From the NCBI RefSeq assembly GCF_038049935.1, contig NZ_CP145886.1:4015001-4079000 (forward strand): 64,000 nucleotides of DNA, given 5' to 3'. This DNA comes from Rossellomorea sp. y25. Its GTDB lineage: Bacteria > Bacillota > Bacilli > Bacillales > Bacillaceae_B. Positions 8,507 to 16,984 of this stretch are shown here, one piece after another (positions within the stretch are counted from its first letter, which is position 1; each line of letters begins with the position of its first letter). A program made the position numbers and the translations under genes. The notes below the pieces were generated by a model, which had not been told where the DNA came from, did no database searches, and worked only from the letters and a program-made list of their open reading frames with translations.

Positions 8507-8881
8507 TTATTTAGTATATGCATGATTCATGGAAAAGAAGAAGTATCTTGAATTTATTGCTTCTGTTCCTTTCATCGATCGAATGGTGTCTGTATAATCA
8601 ATCCACGTTACATTTTGCAGCTTTTGATCTAATTTCGCATTAATCTCTTGTTCGATTTCCCTCATCCGCCTCATCAGCTCTCCAAAGCTCATTTTAAAAT
8701 GAGTGGCTGCCTGTTGATGAGGAGAGTTTTTCACAAGTAAGGCCATAAATTCCTCAGACGTCTCGGATCGGCTCGCCAATTCATCTTCAAGTCCGACCAC
8801 ATATTGATAGATGTCCCTTTTTTTATTTGGCAGGCCTTTAACAATATCCCGTGCGACAATTTCCATTAAATGTTCGTTCAT
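8507..8881 (-). CDS. Uncharacterised 124-aa protein
   Basis: Start at the ATG at 8881; the in-frame GTG at 8890 is part of the GAGGTG ribosome-binding site. The protein is hydrophilic and helical, without signal or membrane segments. SPHQQAATHFKMSFGELMRRM resembles a helix-turn-helix, so a DNA-binding role is possible, but I recognise no family. It lies 60 nt downstream of rpmE2 and could be in the same zinc-responsive transcription unit; a second Zur box lies just past its stop. Confidence 0.6.
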   Translation of the reverse strand: MNEHLMEIVARDIVKGLPNKKRDIYQYVVGLEDELASRSETSEEFMALLVKNSPHQQAATHFKMSFGELMRRMREIEQEINAKLDQKLQNVTWIDYTDTIRSMKGTEAINSRYFFFSMNHAYTK

Positions 8882-8941
8882 CGTATTCACCTCGGCATAA
8901 GTTTATACCTTAACCTATTCTTTGTAGTGGTACGACATGCA

Positions 8942-9187
8942 CTAGTTCATGTTGTATTTTTTCAAGAAGCGTTCTGCACGGCCTCCGCGATCAGAGAACT
9001 TCTGTCTTCCTGTATAAAATGGATGCGTGTCCGAACTTACTTCTACTTTTAATAAAGGATACGTGTTCCCGTCTTCCCACTCAATCGTTTCATTGGATGT
9101 TTTCGTAGATCCAGTTAAAAAGGAAAAACCGCTGTTCGTGTCCATAAATACCACTTGTTGATACTCTGGATGAATGTCTTTTTTCAT
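8942..9187 (-). CDS. rpmE2: Ribosomal protein L31 type B (zinc-independent)
   Basis: 81 aa. [20 protein letters not shown] at the start and [20 protein letters not shown] at the end are typical of L31. The CxxC zinc motifs of the housekeeping form are absent, so this is the C-minus type (B. subtilis YtiA). It is 30 nt downstream of rpsN2, under the same Zur box. In zinc starvation Zur derepression lets such paralogues displace zinc-containing L31 and release zinc. Confidence 0.93.
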   Translation of the reverse strand: MKKDIHPEYQQVVFMDTNSGFSFLTGSTKTSNETIEWEDGNTYPLLKVEVSSDTHPFYTGRQKFSDRGGRAERFLKKYNMN

Positions 9188-9217
9188 TCTTAATTCCCCA
9201 CCTTGAAGATTAATGTA

Positions 9218-9487
9218 TTACCAACTTGATTTTTTGACGCCGGGTATTTGCCCTTTATGAGCAAACTCTCTGAAAGCGATACGGGACATCTTAAATTTAC
9301 GGAGATAGCCTCTTGGTCTCCCTGTAACTTCACAGCGACTGTTTAATCGCGTCGGCGAGGAATCCCTCGGCAGCTTCCTTAACGCTTCATAATCACCCTT
9401 CTCCTTTAAATCCCTGCGCAAATCTGCATACTTCTGAACAAGCTCCTGACGCTTCTTCTCTTTTACTACCTTTGATTTCTTGGCCAA
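9218..9487 (-). CDS. rpsN2: Ribosomal protein S14, zinc-independent paralogue
   Basis: 89 aa S14 with [20 protein letters not shown] and the C-terminal [12 protein letters not shown]. It is the long form without the CxxC-x12-CxxC zinc finger of the housekeeping RpsN (B. subtilis YhzA type). The start is TTG, 9 nt after GGAG. A Zur box lies 19 nt upstream of the start, so it is expected to be induced when zinc is low, together with rpmE2. Confidence 0.93.
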   Translation of the reverse strand: MAKKSKVVKEKKRQELVQKYADLRRDLKEKGDYEALRKLPRDSSPTRLNSRCEVTGRPRGYLRKFKMSRIAFREFAHKGQIPGVKKSSW

Positions 9488-9505
9488 AATGATTCACTCC
9501 TTCTT

Positions 9506-9526
9506 TAATCGTAATCATTACGTTTT
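9506..9526. promoter_or_regulatory. Zur operator of rpsN2-rpmE2
   Basis: TAATCGTAATCATTACGTTTT, a close match to the palindromic Zur consensus, placed between the putative promoter and the rpsN2 start. Confidence 0.88.
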
Positions 9527-9639
9527 ATAACGGCATAATGTCATTAAAACATACTCTCTATCTTTTTGCAATGATATTTACCTGCTATCTTTTGGAGTGA
9601 ACTTTCCAGAACCGATCTAAAATGAAATCTATTTAAAAT

Positions 9640-9680
9640 AGTTAAAACCGAATACCATTCAACCCGGTATTCGGTTTTAT
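9640..9680. terminator. Bidirectional terminator after the c-di-GMP-controlled gene
   Basis: AAAACCGAATACC (9644-9656) pairs perfectly with GGTATTCGGTTTT (9666-9678), loop of 9 nt. It serves the minus-strand gene ending at 9686. Confidence 0.88.
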
Positions 9681-9685
9681 ATGTC

Positions 9686-9931
9686 CTATGCTGCTTTTAA
9701 ACCTTCTAAAATAAGTATAAAGTATTTAACTGTATCTCCGCTACGGCGATTGATGACTTCAATGTCCATTAGGATTTTCTTAACCTCTTCAGCACCTATA
9801 CGTTCGATAATTATCTCTGTGATTTCTTCAGCTGTATATTCACCTACATCAGTAGACCTCAAAGCAGTCCTATTCCTTCTACAAAAACTTCTTAATTGCC
9901 TTTTTAATTCAGTCAATTCCAACATCATCAT
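9686..9931 (-). CDS. Small unknown protein under a c-di-GMP riboswitch
   Basis: About 80 aa starting at one of three consecutive ATGs (9931, 9928, 9925), with AAGG immediately upstream; an in-frame TTG at 9958 is less likely. The sequence is hydrophilic and mixed helical (TAEEITEIIIERIGAEEVKK), with a Cys and basic residues near the N-terminus (LRSFCRRNR) and no signal peptide. No family recognised. A c-di-GMP-I aptamer and its terminator sit directly upstream and a strong terminator directly downstream, so it is a monocistronic riboswitch target. A role in the motile-to-sessile switch is inferred only from the riboswitch. Confidence 0.6.
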   Translation of the reverse strand: MMMLELTELKRQLRSFCRRNRTALRSTDVGEYTAEEITEIIIERIGAEEVKKILMDIEVINRRSGDTVKYFILILEGLKAA

Positions 9932-9971
9932 CCTTACTACAGATTCAAATCCTACCAAACACGTCGTAAGA

Positions 9972-9998
9972 TAAAAAAGCCCACCAAAAAGGCAGGCT
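9972..9998 (-). terminator. Riboswitch expression-platform terminator
   Basis: On the minus strand AGCCTGCC-TTTTT-GGTGGGCT forms an 8-bp stem (two G-U pairs) followed by TTTTTT. It lies about 40 nt after the c-di-GMP-I aptamer and before the small gene. Confidence 0.85.
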
Positions 9999-10039
9999 AA
10001 ATGATACTAATAAACGTTCGGAATAGTATTCATTGTAAT

Positions 10040-10138
10040 CCATTGTTTTCGGTAACCCGGCCATCGTTATTCTCATTTAAAATGGTAGACCCGTGGTTTT
10101 GCGTCCTAATTTTTCAATTAGTTTGCCTTTGTCGAAGG
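10040..10138 (-). promoter_or_regulatory. Cyclic di-GMP-I (GEMM) riboswitch
   Basis: The minus strand reads GGCAAACTAATTGAAAAATTAG (P1b stem CTAATT/AATTAG closed by a GAAA tetraloop), then GACGCAAAACCACGGGTCTA, a second hairpin, and ATGGCCGGGTTACCG. These are the diagnostic conserved blocks of the GEMM-I aptamer, including the tetraloop-receptor partner. TATAAT at 10172-10167, with a weak -35, is a plausible promoter. The downstream terminator suggests transcriptional control of the 9686 gene; whether ligand turns it on or off cannot be read by eye. Confidence 0.93.
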
Positions 10139-10270
10139 ACTATACAAATTCAGTTATATAGTTGTCATTATACTAGAAGAAAAAGGATATGAAAATACTA
10201 ATGAGAGTTTTTACTTCCTTTTTCTCATTATACCTATAAGAATTGAAGTATATCGATTCTATCGCATAAA

Positions 10271-10302
10271 AGAAACCCCGCTCATGAGCGGGGTTTCTAA
10301 TT
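10271..10302. terminator. Terminator of the ftsE-ftsX-M23 operon
   Basis: AGAAACCCCGCTC and (G)AGCGGGGTTTCT form a perfect GC-rich hairpin with T/A tracts on both sides, just after the stop at 10308. Confidence 0.9.
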
Positions 10303-10307
10303 AGAAT

Positions 10308-11657
10308 TTAAAAGTTAATATATTGACGTGGGTTTACAGCATTTGATTTCGATGCATTCCATGAACCTGCATGAAGTTCAAAGTGTAAATGCTGTCCGAA
10401 AGAGTATCCTGTGTTACCCATGTAACCGATTCTGTCTCCCTTGTTAACTGCTTGTCCAGTGCTTACAGATGAAGAAGCCATGTGGGCATAAACAGTTGTG
10501 AATGTTTGACCGTTGATTGAGTGAGTGATGTATACTACATTTCCATAGCTTGAGCTATAGTGACTCTTGATGACATATCCATCAGCAGCTGCAGAGATTG
10601 GAACACTGCCACGCGCTGCGATATCTGTACCATAGTGAAAACGCTTTTTACCGTTCAACACGTCCCAGCCAAAGTTTGTTGTAATCGTTCCGGAAGCTGG
10701 AGATGTCCAGGCACCGGCACTTACTGGTGCACTTGGAGCTGTTTCAGCAGGAGCTGAAGAAGAACCACCGCTGCTGCTTGTTGTTGCTTGTTGTTGAGCT
10801 GCTGCACGTTTTGCCGCTTCTGCTTCCGCTTGACGTTTGCGCTCGATCTCACGCTGACGTGCAAGTTCTGCTAAGCGTGCTTGTTCAGCCTGGATTTCAC
10901 CTTCAAGCTGGTGTTCCATTTTAGAAAGCTCATCCGATTCTTTTTGAAGATCTTTTTTCTCTACTTCAAGAGAAGCCTGTTGTGCTTCAAGCTGCTTGAA
11001 TAACTCAGCTTTTTGAGCTTTTTGACTATCAAGATCTTGTTTAAGAGATTCAAGACTTGCTTTAGTAGATTCTAATTCTGCAAGCTTTGCTTCTACTTCT
11101 TCTTGTTTCTTTTCTAATTCAGCCTGATCTCGTTTTTGTTCGTCCATGATTTTCTTATCGGCACTTACGATTGTATTTACTGCTGTTACACGGTTGATGA
11201 AGTCACCGAAGCTGTCCGCGCCAAGTAGTACATCAAGATAATTTGCAGAGCCGCCTTTTTCCTGGATCGCACGTGCACGTTCTTTTAATAGTTCGTTTCG
11301 TTCTTCAATCTTTTTCTTTAGAACCTCAATTTCTTCTTTAAGTTTATTGATTTCTGCAGTTGTTTCATCAATCTCTTTTGTTTTTTCAGCTATCTTATTT
11401 TCAGTATCTTTTAATTTTGTACTGATTTCAGCAATTTGTGTTTGGATTTCTTGTTGTTTATTGATGTTTTGGTTAATTTCTGACTTTTTCTCATCAATCT
11501 TTCCGTTAATTTCTTCTTTTTTAGAAGAAATGTCATCTTGCTGTTTCTTTAGATCCTCCACGGAGGAATGAGCGTTAGCAGTTGTCCCCAATGTTGGTAG
11601 ACTTCCGATTGTTAATGCTGCTGCAATTGATAATGATATGAAATACTTCTTGTTCAA
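10308..11657 (-). CDS. Murein hydrolase activator/M23 peptidase, EnvC/PcsB-like, in the ftsEX operon
   Basis: 449 aa from a TTG start 8 nt after AAAGGAG. An N-terminal signal peptide (about residues 1-29, cleavage near ANA-HSS) is followed by a long coiled coil (about 30-270), an Ala/Ser/Gln-rich linker and a C-terminal LytM domain. Zinc ligands are visible: HYGTDIA (first His and Asp) and HLHFE near the end, so the domain looks catalytically complete. The coiled-coil plus LytM layout is that of EnvC and functionally of PcsB, which are activated by FtsEX. It is the third gene after ftsE and ftsX, 40 nt downstream of ftsX. B. subtilis uses the NlpC/P60 enzyme CwlO for this role instead. Confidence 0.9.
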   Translation of the reverse strand: MNKKYFISLSIAAALTIGSLPTLGTTANAHSSVEDLKKQQDDISSKKEEINGKIDEKKSEINQNINKQQEIQTQIAEISTKLKDTENKIAEKTKEIDETTAEINKLKEEIEVLKKKIEERNELLKERARAIQEKGGSANYLDVLLGADSFGDFINRVTAVNTIVSADKKIMDEQKRDQAELEKKQEEVEAKLAELESTKASLESLKQDLDSQKAQKAELFKQLEAQQASLEVEKKDLQKESDELSKMEHQLEGEIQAEQARLAELARQREIERKRQAEAEAAKRAAAQQQATTSSSGGSSSAPAETAPSAPVSAGAWTSPASGTITTNFGWDVLNGKKRFHYGTDIAARGSVPISAAADGYVIKSHYSSSYGNVVYITHSINGQTFTTVYAHMASSSVSTGQAVNKGDRIGYMGNTGYSFGQHLHFELHAGSWNASKSNAVNPRQYINF

Positions 11658-11696
11658 GCGGCATGCTCCTTTCAGCTTCTATCAACCTATCAAATT

Positions 11697-12581
11697 TTAC
11701 ACTTTTAAGAACTTACGAACAGACATAAAGCTTCCCCATGCCCCGATCAAGCAACCCATTAATAGAATTAATCCGTTTACTTGATAGATAAAGGGGGTAA
11801 AATCCAATATCTGAATAAAATGGTTTTGTAGTTTTGGTTTAATAAAGTCATAGGCATAGTAGTAACCTGTTGTTACAAGAGCGATCGGGATAATAGAACC
11901 TAAAATTCCAAGCCATAATCCTTCTAGTATAAATGGCCAGCGTACAAACCAGTTGGTTGCACCCACGAGTTTCATTATCTCGATTTCCCTTCTTCTTGCG
12001 ACAATCGTAATTTTTATTGTATTTGAGATGAGGAACATGGCGGTAAACAACAGACCGATGATTAACACCAGGCCAACGTTTCGGCTCATTTCCAGTACGT
12101 TAAATAATTTCTCGATCTTCGCTTCACCATACAGGGCTTCATTTACATTCTCATACTTGCTGATTTCAGCAGCAATCTTCCCTGTGTCTCGAGGATTCTC
12201 TGCTTTTACAATAAACACATCATATAATGGGTTATCTTGTTCAAATAATCTGAAATCGTCTCCCAGATCTTTCACAAGGTTCTGAAGTTCCTCTTCTTTA
12301 GAGGAGTACTCGACGGATTCGACTCCACTTATTTGGTTAATCTTCTTATCTATTTCATCAATTTGAGCTTTTTCAGTACCAACCTCGAGTAGGACGCGAA
12401 CTTCAACGTCTTTTTCAATATCGGTTGCAACCTTGTTCATGTTTAGCATTAGTACCATAAACACACCGACAAGCAGTAAGGTTACGGTAACGGCACTCAC
12501 TGATGCAAACGTCATCCAGCCGTTACGTCCGATGCTTTTGAAACTCTCTCTAAGGTGTCGACCATACGTTCTAGCTTTCAT
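11697..12581 (-). CDS. ftsX: Cell division ABC transporter permease FtsX
   Basis: 294 aa from the ATG at 12581 (GAGGTGA 8 nt upstream), which lies inside the last codons of ftsE, an 11-nt overlap. One membrane segment near residues 24-46 is followed by a large extracellular loop (ECL1) and three C-terminal segments, the standard FtsX topology. The cytoplasmic motif RRREIEIMKLVGATNWFVRWPF is in two parts here and is the FtsE-coupling region. Partner of FtsE; ECL1 is expected to contact the coiled-coil hydrolase activator encoded next. Confidence 0.95.
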   Translation of the reverse strand: MKARTYGRHLRESFKSIGRNGWMTFASVSAVTVTLLLVGVFMVLMLNMNKVATDIEKDVEVRVLLEVGTEKAQIDEIDKKINQISGVESVEYSSKEEELQNLVKDLGDDFRLFEQDNPLYDVFIVKAENPRDTGKIAAEISKYENVNEALYGEAKIEKLFNVLEMSRNVGLVLIIGLLFTAMFLISNTIKITIVARRREIEIMKLVGATNWFVRWPFILEGLWLGILGSIIPIALVTTGYYYAYDFIKPKLQNHFIQILDFTPFIYQVNGLILLMGCLIGAWGSFMSVRKFLKV

Positions 12582-13257
12582 AACCGTAATCACCTCGCTG
12601 TTCGTCACGAACAATTCGGCCATTCTCAATGGCAATTACCCGATGCTTGATAGTATTTACGATCTCCCGGTTATGTGTAGCCATGATCACTGTTGTACCA
12701 CGGTTGCTTATTTCTTCAAAGATGTTCATGATATCCCAAGATGTTTCGGGATCAAGGTTCCCTGTAGGCTCATCTGCAATCACAAGCTTCGGCGTATTCA
12801 CAATGGATCGTGCAATTGATACACGCTGCTGCTCTCCCCCTGACAGCTCATCAGGAAGCATTCTTGCTTTATGCTTTAACCCTACCAGGTCAAGTACTTC
12901 CATAACTCTCTTTTTGATTTGCTTAGGGTGTTCTTCTATTACTTCAAGTGCGAAGGCAATGTTTTCATAGATAGTAAGCGATGGTAGCAACTTAAAATCC
13001 TGGAACACGACCCCAACGTTTCTTCTTAAGTATGGAACTCTACTATTTTTTAATTTTGCCAGATTGATACCGTTTACGATGATATCTCCTTTAGAAGGTC
13101 TTTCTTCACGATACATCATCTTAATAAAAGTAGATTTTCCGGCGCCACTTGGACCCACAACATACACAAACTCGCCTTGCTTAATGTGGACGTTAAAACC
13201 ATTAGCAGCCATGACACCATTGTTGTACTGCTTATATACGTCTTTCATTTCTATCAT
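12571..13257 (-). CDS. ftsE: Cell division ABC transporter ATPase FtsE
   Basis: 228 aa ATP-binding subunit. Walker A is GPSGAGKST, the Q-loop is in VFQDFKLLP, the signature is LSGGEQQR and Walker B is LVIADEPTG followed by the H-loop in ATHN. First gene of the ftsE-ftsX-M23 operon with a 140-nt leader behind a sigma-A-like promoter. It drives FtsX to control peptidoglycan hydrolysis during elongation or division. Confidence 0.97.
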   Translation of the reverse strand: MIEMKDVYKQYNNGVMAANGFNVHIKQGEFVYVVGPSGAGKSTFIKMMYREERPSKGDIIVNGINLAKLKNSRVPYLRRNVGVVFQDFKLLPSLTIYENIAFALEVIEEHPKQIKKRVMEVLDLVGLKHKARMLPDELSGGEQQRVSIARSIVNTPKLVIADEPTGNLDPETSWDIMNIFEEISNRGTTVIMATHNREIVNTIKHRVIAIENGRIVRDEQRGDYGYES

Positions 13258-13395
13258 TATAAAATCACCTAATTTGTATTATGTAGTTCCCCTCTTGGCT
13301 GTTATCGACATATGTACATGGTATGAACTCAACAATGTTTTTACCATAATTAGACACGAAATGGCGAAAAACCTCGAATTGCTCTCCCGAAAATT

Positions 13396-13423
13396 ATTAT
13401 AACATCACTTTATACGATGTTAA
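13396..13423 (-). promoter_or_regulatory. Probable sigma-A promoter of ftsEX
   Basis: TTAACA (13423-13418), 16-bp spacer, TATAAT (13401-13396), minus strand. Confidence 0.65.
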
Positions 13424-13727
13424 GGAAAAAAATTATTACATTTACGTTTCAAAACATAAAATAATGTGAATTTTTTACCTTTTTCACTGACAATTGTACC
13501 TATTTTTCACGAAAAATGTAGTCTTTTGTATCTAGTATCAGGTACTAACACCAGATTCGAAAGATTGAGAATCCTTGTTATAGGAATACTAATCTGGTGC
13601 TAATCTGATTAAGTTACTAGGTTATAATCGCGAACGGTTTAAGTGCTGATTTCTAAGAGCGGTTATTGGATTAGCTTTTGTAACAAATATTTAAAAAAGC
13701 GAGAGGATAAAATTTGTGGATATATAA
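13424..13727. other. Intergenic stretch between the ftsE promoter and cccB
   Basis: No ORF seen. It contains an imperfect inverted repeat, TAACACCAGATT (13546-13557) and AATCTGGTGCTA (13591-13602), 11 of 12 positions matching, in AT-rich sequence. No recognised regulatory motif. Confidence 0.5.
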
Positions 13728-13762
13728 AAAAAGAAGAATCCTCACGCAGGGACTCTTCTTCC
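13726..13762 (-). terminator. Terminator of cccB
   Basis: On the minus strand AAGAAGAGTCCC pairs with GGATTCTTCTT and is followed by TTTTT, immediately downstream of the cccB stop. Confidence 0.85.
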
Positions 13763-13766
13763 TCAC

Positions 13767-14081
13767 TTATTTCTTATTCGCCAACCACTCTGCCACTGCT
13801 TCTGCTTCTTCACCTTTGATGAGTCCTGCAGGCATTTGACCTTTACCATTTTGAATGACTTCCAAGATTTGATCTTTGTTTAATTCAGCACCAATTTTAT
13901 TAAGGGCTGGACCCATTCCGCCTTCAAGGTTTCCACCGTGACAGCTGGTGCATTTATTATTTACGATTTTTTCAGGGTCTACTCCGCCAGAGCTTGTTTC
14001 TGTACTTTCTTCGCCTCCGCCACCACAGGCTGCAAGTACCAATGAAGCGCCAAAAACAATTCCAAGTAGCTTTTTCTTCAT
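13767..14081 (-). CDS. cccB: Cytochrome c-551, membrane lipoprotein
   Basis: 104 aa. A signal peptide with lipobox LAAC places the lipid-modified Cys at residue 19, followed by a Gly/Glu/Ser linker. The haem-binding motif is CTSCH (44-48) and the distal Met is in GQMPAG. This is the small Bacillus CccB type, an electron carrier on the outer face of the membrane. The location between ftsE and yvjA/prfB matches the B. subtilis order. It has its own terminator. Confidence 0.93.
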   Translation of the reverse strand: MKKKLLGIVFGASLVLAACGGGGEESTETSSGGVDPEKIVNNKCTSCHGGNLEGGMGPALNKIGAELNKDQILEVIQNGKGQMPAGLIKGEEAEAVAEWLANKK

Positions 14082-14160
14082 TTTTATCCCCCTAGGAAAA
14101 CATTTTAAGAGTAACGGGAAGTATCAAGGTCCGTCCCTCTATTAGTTAATTATACCAAGG

Positions 14161-15033
14161 TTAAACCCGTTTGAAACCTTCACCTAACACCTCTGAGGCG
14201 TCCATTGTGACGACGAAAGCAGAGGGGTCAATGGTTTTGACCAGTTGTTTCAGTTTTGTGAATTCTGTTTGATCGACCACACACATAAGGATCGGGCGCT
14301 CATCGTCCGTATAACCACCGTATGCAGATAGTTTTGTCACACCACGATCAATTTTATTCAGGATTCCTTCGCGAACTTCTTCCTGTCTGTTTGTAATGAT
14401 AAGAGCCATCTTTGAACGACTGATGCCGACTTGAACTAAATCAATTGTTTTACTAGTTACGTATAAGCCGATAAGGGCATATAAACCACGCTCGATGTCA
14501 AACACGATCGCAGCCGATAGAACAATCATTCCATCGATAAGCGCCACACATGTCCCAAGGGATAAACCTGTGAATTTGTTTACAATCTGGGCTGCCAGGT
14601 CCGTCCCTCCCGTGGATGCTTTACCTCGAAAGACGATTCCTAAACCCAATCCTACACCGATTCCGCCGAATAATGCGCCTAATAAAGGGTCTTCTGTCCA
14701 AGGCTCCCAACCTTCTGTTAAGAACACCACTAATGGCAAGAAGACCGTACCGATGGCTGTTTTGACACCAAATTGAAGGCCCAGGAAGATTAACCCTGCA
14801 ATGAATAACGGAATATTAAATGCCCATTGAACAAAGGCAGGTTTCCAATCAAACAGACCTTTAAGGATGGTGGATATCCCGCTCACTCCCCCTGAAGCAA
14901 CCTCATTCGGCAGTAAGAACACATTAAACGCAATGGCCACAATCGTTGACCCAATCACAACAAACAAATACTCTAACAACTTCTCTTTCCGCGGATTAAA
15001 TGCCTGCTCACGACGTCTCTCTTTCAAACCCAT
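14161..15033 (-). CDS. yvjA: YitT/DUF2179 family membrane protein
   Basis: 290 aa. Five or six membrane segments occupy residues about 20-190 and include the family motif ASTGGTDLAAQI. A C-terminal soluble DUF2179 domain follows (MALIITNRQEEVREGIL ... RGVTKLSAYGGYT). The symbol follows B. subtilis gene order (cccB-yvjA-prfB); several paralogues exist in Bacillus, so it is a positional call. Transport function is not established. The gene is bracketed by an inverted pair of the dispersed GGTCCGTCCCT element (14127 and 15094). Confidence 0.88.
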   Translation of the reverse strand: MGLKERRREQAFNPRKEKLLEYLFVVIGSTIVAIAFNVFLLPNEVASGGVSGISTILKGLFDWKPAFVQWAFNIPLFIAGLIFLGLQFGVKTAIGTVFLPLVVFLTEGWEPWTEDPLLGALFGGIGVGLGLGIVFRGKASTGGTDLAAQIVNKFTGLSLGTCVALIDGMIVLSAAIVFDIERGLYALIGLYVTSKTIDLVQVGISRSKMALIITNRQEEVREGILNKIDRGVTKLSAYGGYTDDERPILMCVVDQTEFTKLKQLVKTIDPSAFVVTMDASEVLGEGFKRV

Positions 15034-15093
15034 CCAGTACGACTCCTTTAACCTATGTATTTATAGTATGAGTACAACCTCTTCCTTTATGCA

Positions 15094-15518
15094 GAGGGAC
15101 GGACCTATAATCAAGGGTTTCGTCTCGTCTGTTAAGAGGAAGGTTGTTCACCAATAGTCTCTTTCAACTGATCGTAGAGGTAATGAATTGAGGTGACAAA
15201 TAGAAAAATTCACCCTTCAAACATGCTCTGAATCAACCTTTGAGAGTATAGCATGGGCACATAGTGGTGTAAATAACACTTCAATAACGTGGTAAAGCAT
15301 TAATGGGTTGGGGTGTTATAGTGGTGAGGGACGGACCTTGAGAAATGGGAGGTTATACAACTGAAGTCCGGTTTTCGCAAAGGAAAATTCAGATTCACCT
15401 TTCTACAAACGTAATAATACCAGTAGTTTGTGCGCTTGCCCGTGTATTTAGAGTATATTCCAACCTCACATTTATACATATAATGGAAGAAACTCATCTC
15501 TCTTTGAGGTCCGTCCCT
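15094..15518. repeat. Cluster of three GAGGTCCGTCCCTC elements, yvjA-prfB spacer
   Basis: Copies at 15094-15106 and 15326-15339 (as GAGGGACGGACCT) and 15506-15518 (as GAGGTCCGTCCCT). The last two form an inverted pair about 170 bp apart. No convincing ORF exists in 15034-15528. Single copies elsewhere lie at 6354-6367 and 14127-14139. Confidence 0.8.
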
Positions 15519-15528
15519 AAATAAATTC

Positions 15529-15571
15529 AGAAAAAAGCTGAACCCTCCGTTGGATAGGTGGGTTCAGCTTG
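15529..15571 (-). terminator. Terminator of prfB
   Basis: On the minus strand AAGCTGAACCC and GGGTTCAGCTT form an 11-bp perfect stem followed by TTTT, just downstream of the prfB stop. Confidence 0.9.
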
Positions 15572-15578
15572 GGAATTA

Positions 15579-16680
15579 TTATTGAATTTTGGAACGAAGG
15601 TAGGCATTGATGAATGGATCGATGTCGCCGTCCATGACGCCTTGTACGTTACCGGATTCTGTGTTGGTTCTGTGGTCTTTGACCATGGAGTATGGATGGA
15701 ACACGTAGGAACGGATCTGGCTTCCCCACCCGATTTCCTTTTGTTCTCCACGAATTTCAGCAAGCTCTTGCTCTTGTTCTTCAATTCGCTTTTGATACAG
15801 TTTTGCTTTAAGCATTTTCATGGCTGACTCACGGTTCTTGATCTGAGAACGTTCAGATTGGCATGTTACCACGACATTCGTCGGTAAGTGAGTGATACGG
15901 ACAGCCGAATCCGTCGTATTGATGTGCTGCCCACCGGCTCCACTTGCACGATACGTATCAATTTTCAGGTCTTCCGTACGGATTTCGATTTCGATTTCTT
16001 CATTAAACTCAGGCATGACTTCACAAGACACGAAGGATGTGTGACGACGGCCGGACGAATCAAATGGAGAAATACGTACAAGACGGTGTACGCCTTTTTC
16101 AGCTTTTAAATACCCATACGCATTGTGACCTTTAATGGCAAGGGTTACACTCTTGATTCCCGCTTCATCTCCAGGAAGATAATCAAGGGTTTCTACTTTG
16201 AAACCTCGTTTCTCACCCCAGCGCGTGTACATGCGAAGAAGCATGGAACCCCAATCCTGAGACTCGGTCCCACCTGCACCTGGATGCAGCTCAAGAATCG
16301 CATTGTTCTTATCATGTTCTTCACTTAGAAGAAGCTGAAGTTCGTAATCATTTAATCGTTTGACTAAATCACCCAACTCCTCTTCAAGGTCCTTTTGAAG
16401 TTCTTCGTCCGGTTCTTCTTTGATAAGCTCAAGGGTAAGCTCAAGGTTTTCATGGGATTCAAGCAATGATTTGTATTCATTCACAAGATCCTTCAATCCG
16501 TTTCCTTCATTGATCAGCCCCTGGGCTTTTTGCTGGTCATCCCAGAAGTCGGGTTGAACCATGATTTCGTCAAGTTCTTGAATTCTCGCCTCTTTGTTTT
16601 CTAAGTCAAAGAGACCCCCTGAAGTCCGCTAATGTCTTAGCTGATTTTTCTAACTCTGCTCTGATTTCTGATAGTTCCAT
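15579..16680 (-). CDS. prfB: Peptide chain release factor 2, with programmed +1 frameshift
   Basis: Initiation at ATG 16680 (GAGGTGA upstream). Frame 0 runs 24 codons to CTT and then an in-frame TGA (16608-16606). A +1 shift continues at GAC to the stop at 15579, giving a 366-aa product, the usual RF2 length. The catalytic GGQ is in [17 protein letters not shown] and the stop-codon recognition region contains the SPF motif (RISPFDSSG). It terminates translation at UGA/UAA and autoregulates through the shift. Lies directly downstream of secA as in B. subtilis. Confidence 0.97.
16605..16620 (-). other. RF2 programmed +1 frameshift site
   Basis: Minus strand AGGGGGTCTCTTTGAC: a Shine-Dalgarno-like AGGGGG, 3 nt spacing, CTT slip codon, in-frame TGA and following C. 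This is the canonical RF2 arrangement. Confidence 0.97.
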
Positions 16681-16706
16681 GTGTGGTCACCTCTATAGTT
16701 ATTTGG

Positions 16707-16929
16707 GTTGTGCATTTATTTTTTCAAAATAATCGGTTGCTCTGTTCAATTAGTGTGGGTGTTGATTATAAGGGGATTCGCTCCCTTTCCGCGGACGAAC
16801 CGGCAAGCCTCCTTGCTTCGCTGCGGGGTCTAGCCCAGCTCGTTTTTCCGCAGGAGTCTCGCAAATCCCCTTACAATCATACAAAGAATCAATGAACAGA
16901 GCGATGAAAAAATTAAATTATTTTGCAAC
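16707..16929. repeat. Large imperfect palindrome between prfB and secA
   Basis: Outer arms GTTG...TTTATTTTTTCA / TGAAAAAATTAAAT...CAAC, then GCTCTGTTCA / TGAACAGAGC, then TGATTATAAGGGGATTCG / GCAAATCCCCTTACAATCA. The centre (about 16780-16860) is GC-rich with CCGCGGAC, GCTGCGGGG and CCGCAGGAG. The whole could fold into one long hairpin. No gene is present. The centre resembles a GC-rich intergenic element I associate with Bacillaceae, from memory only. Confidence 0.75.
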
Positions 16930-16984
16930 AATTGTTCTTGAAAGCCCTTGGCCCTATAAAAAAATACATGGGCCGAGAACCCAT

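Noticed and set aside
10001..10192. 63-codon plus-strand ORF between the M23 gene and the small gene
   Set aside because: The region is occupied on the minus strand by a c-di-GMP-I riboswitch; the ORF has no ribosome-binding site.
14596..14608. GGTCCGTCCCTCC inside yvjA as another copy of the dispersed element
   Set aside because: It encodes the conserved family motif GGTD, so the resemblance is best explained by coding constraint.
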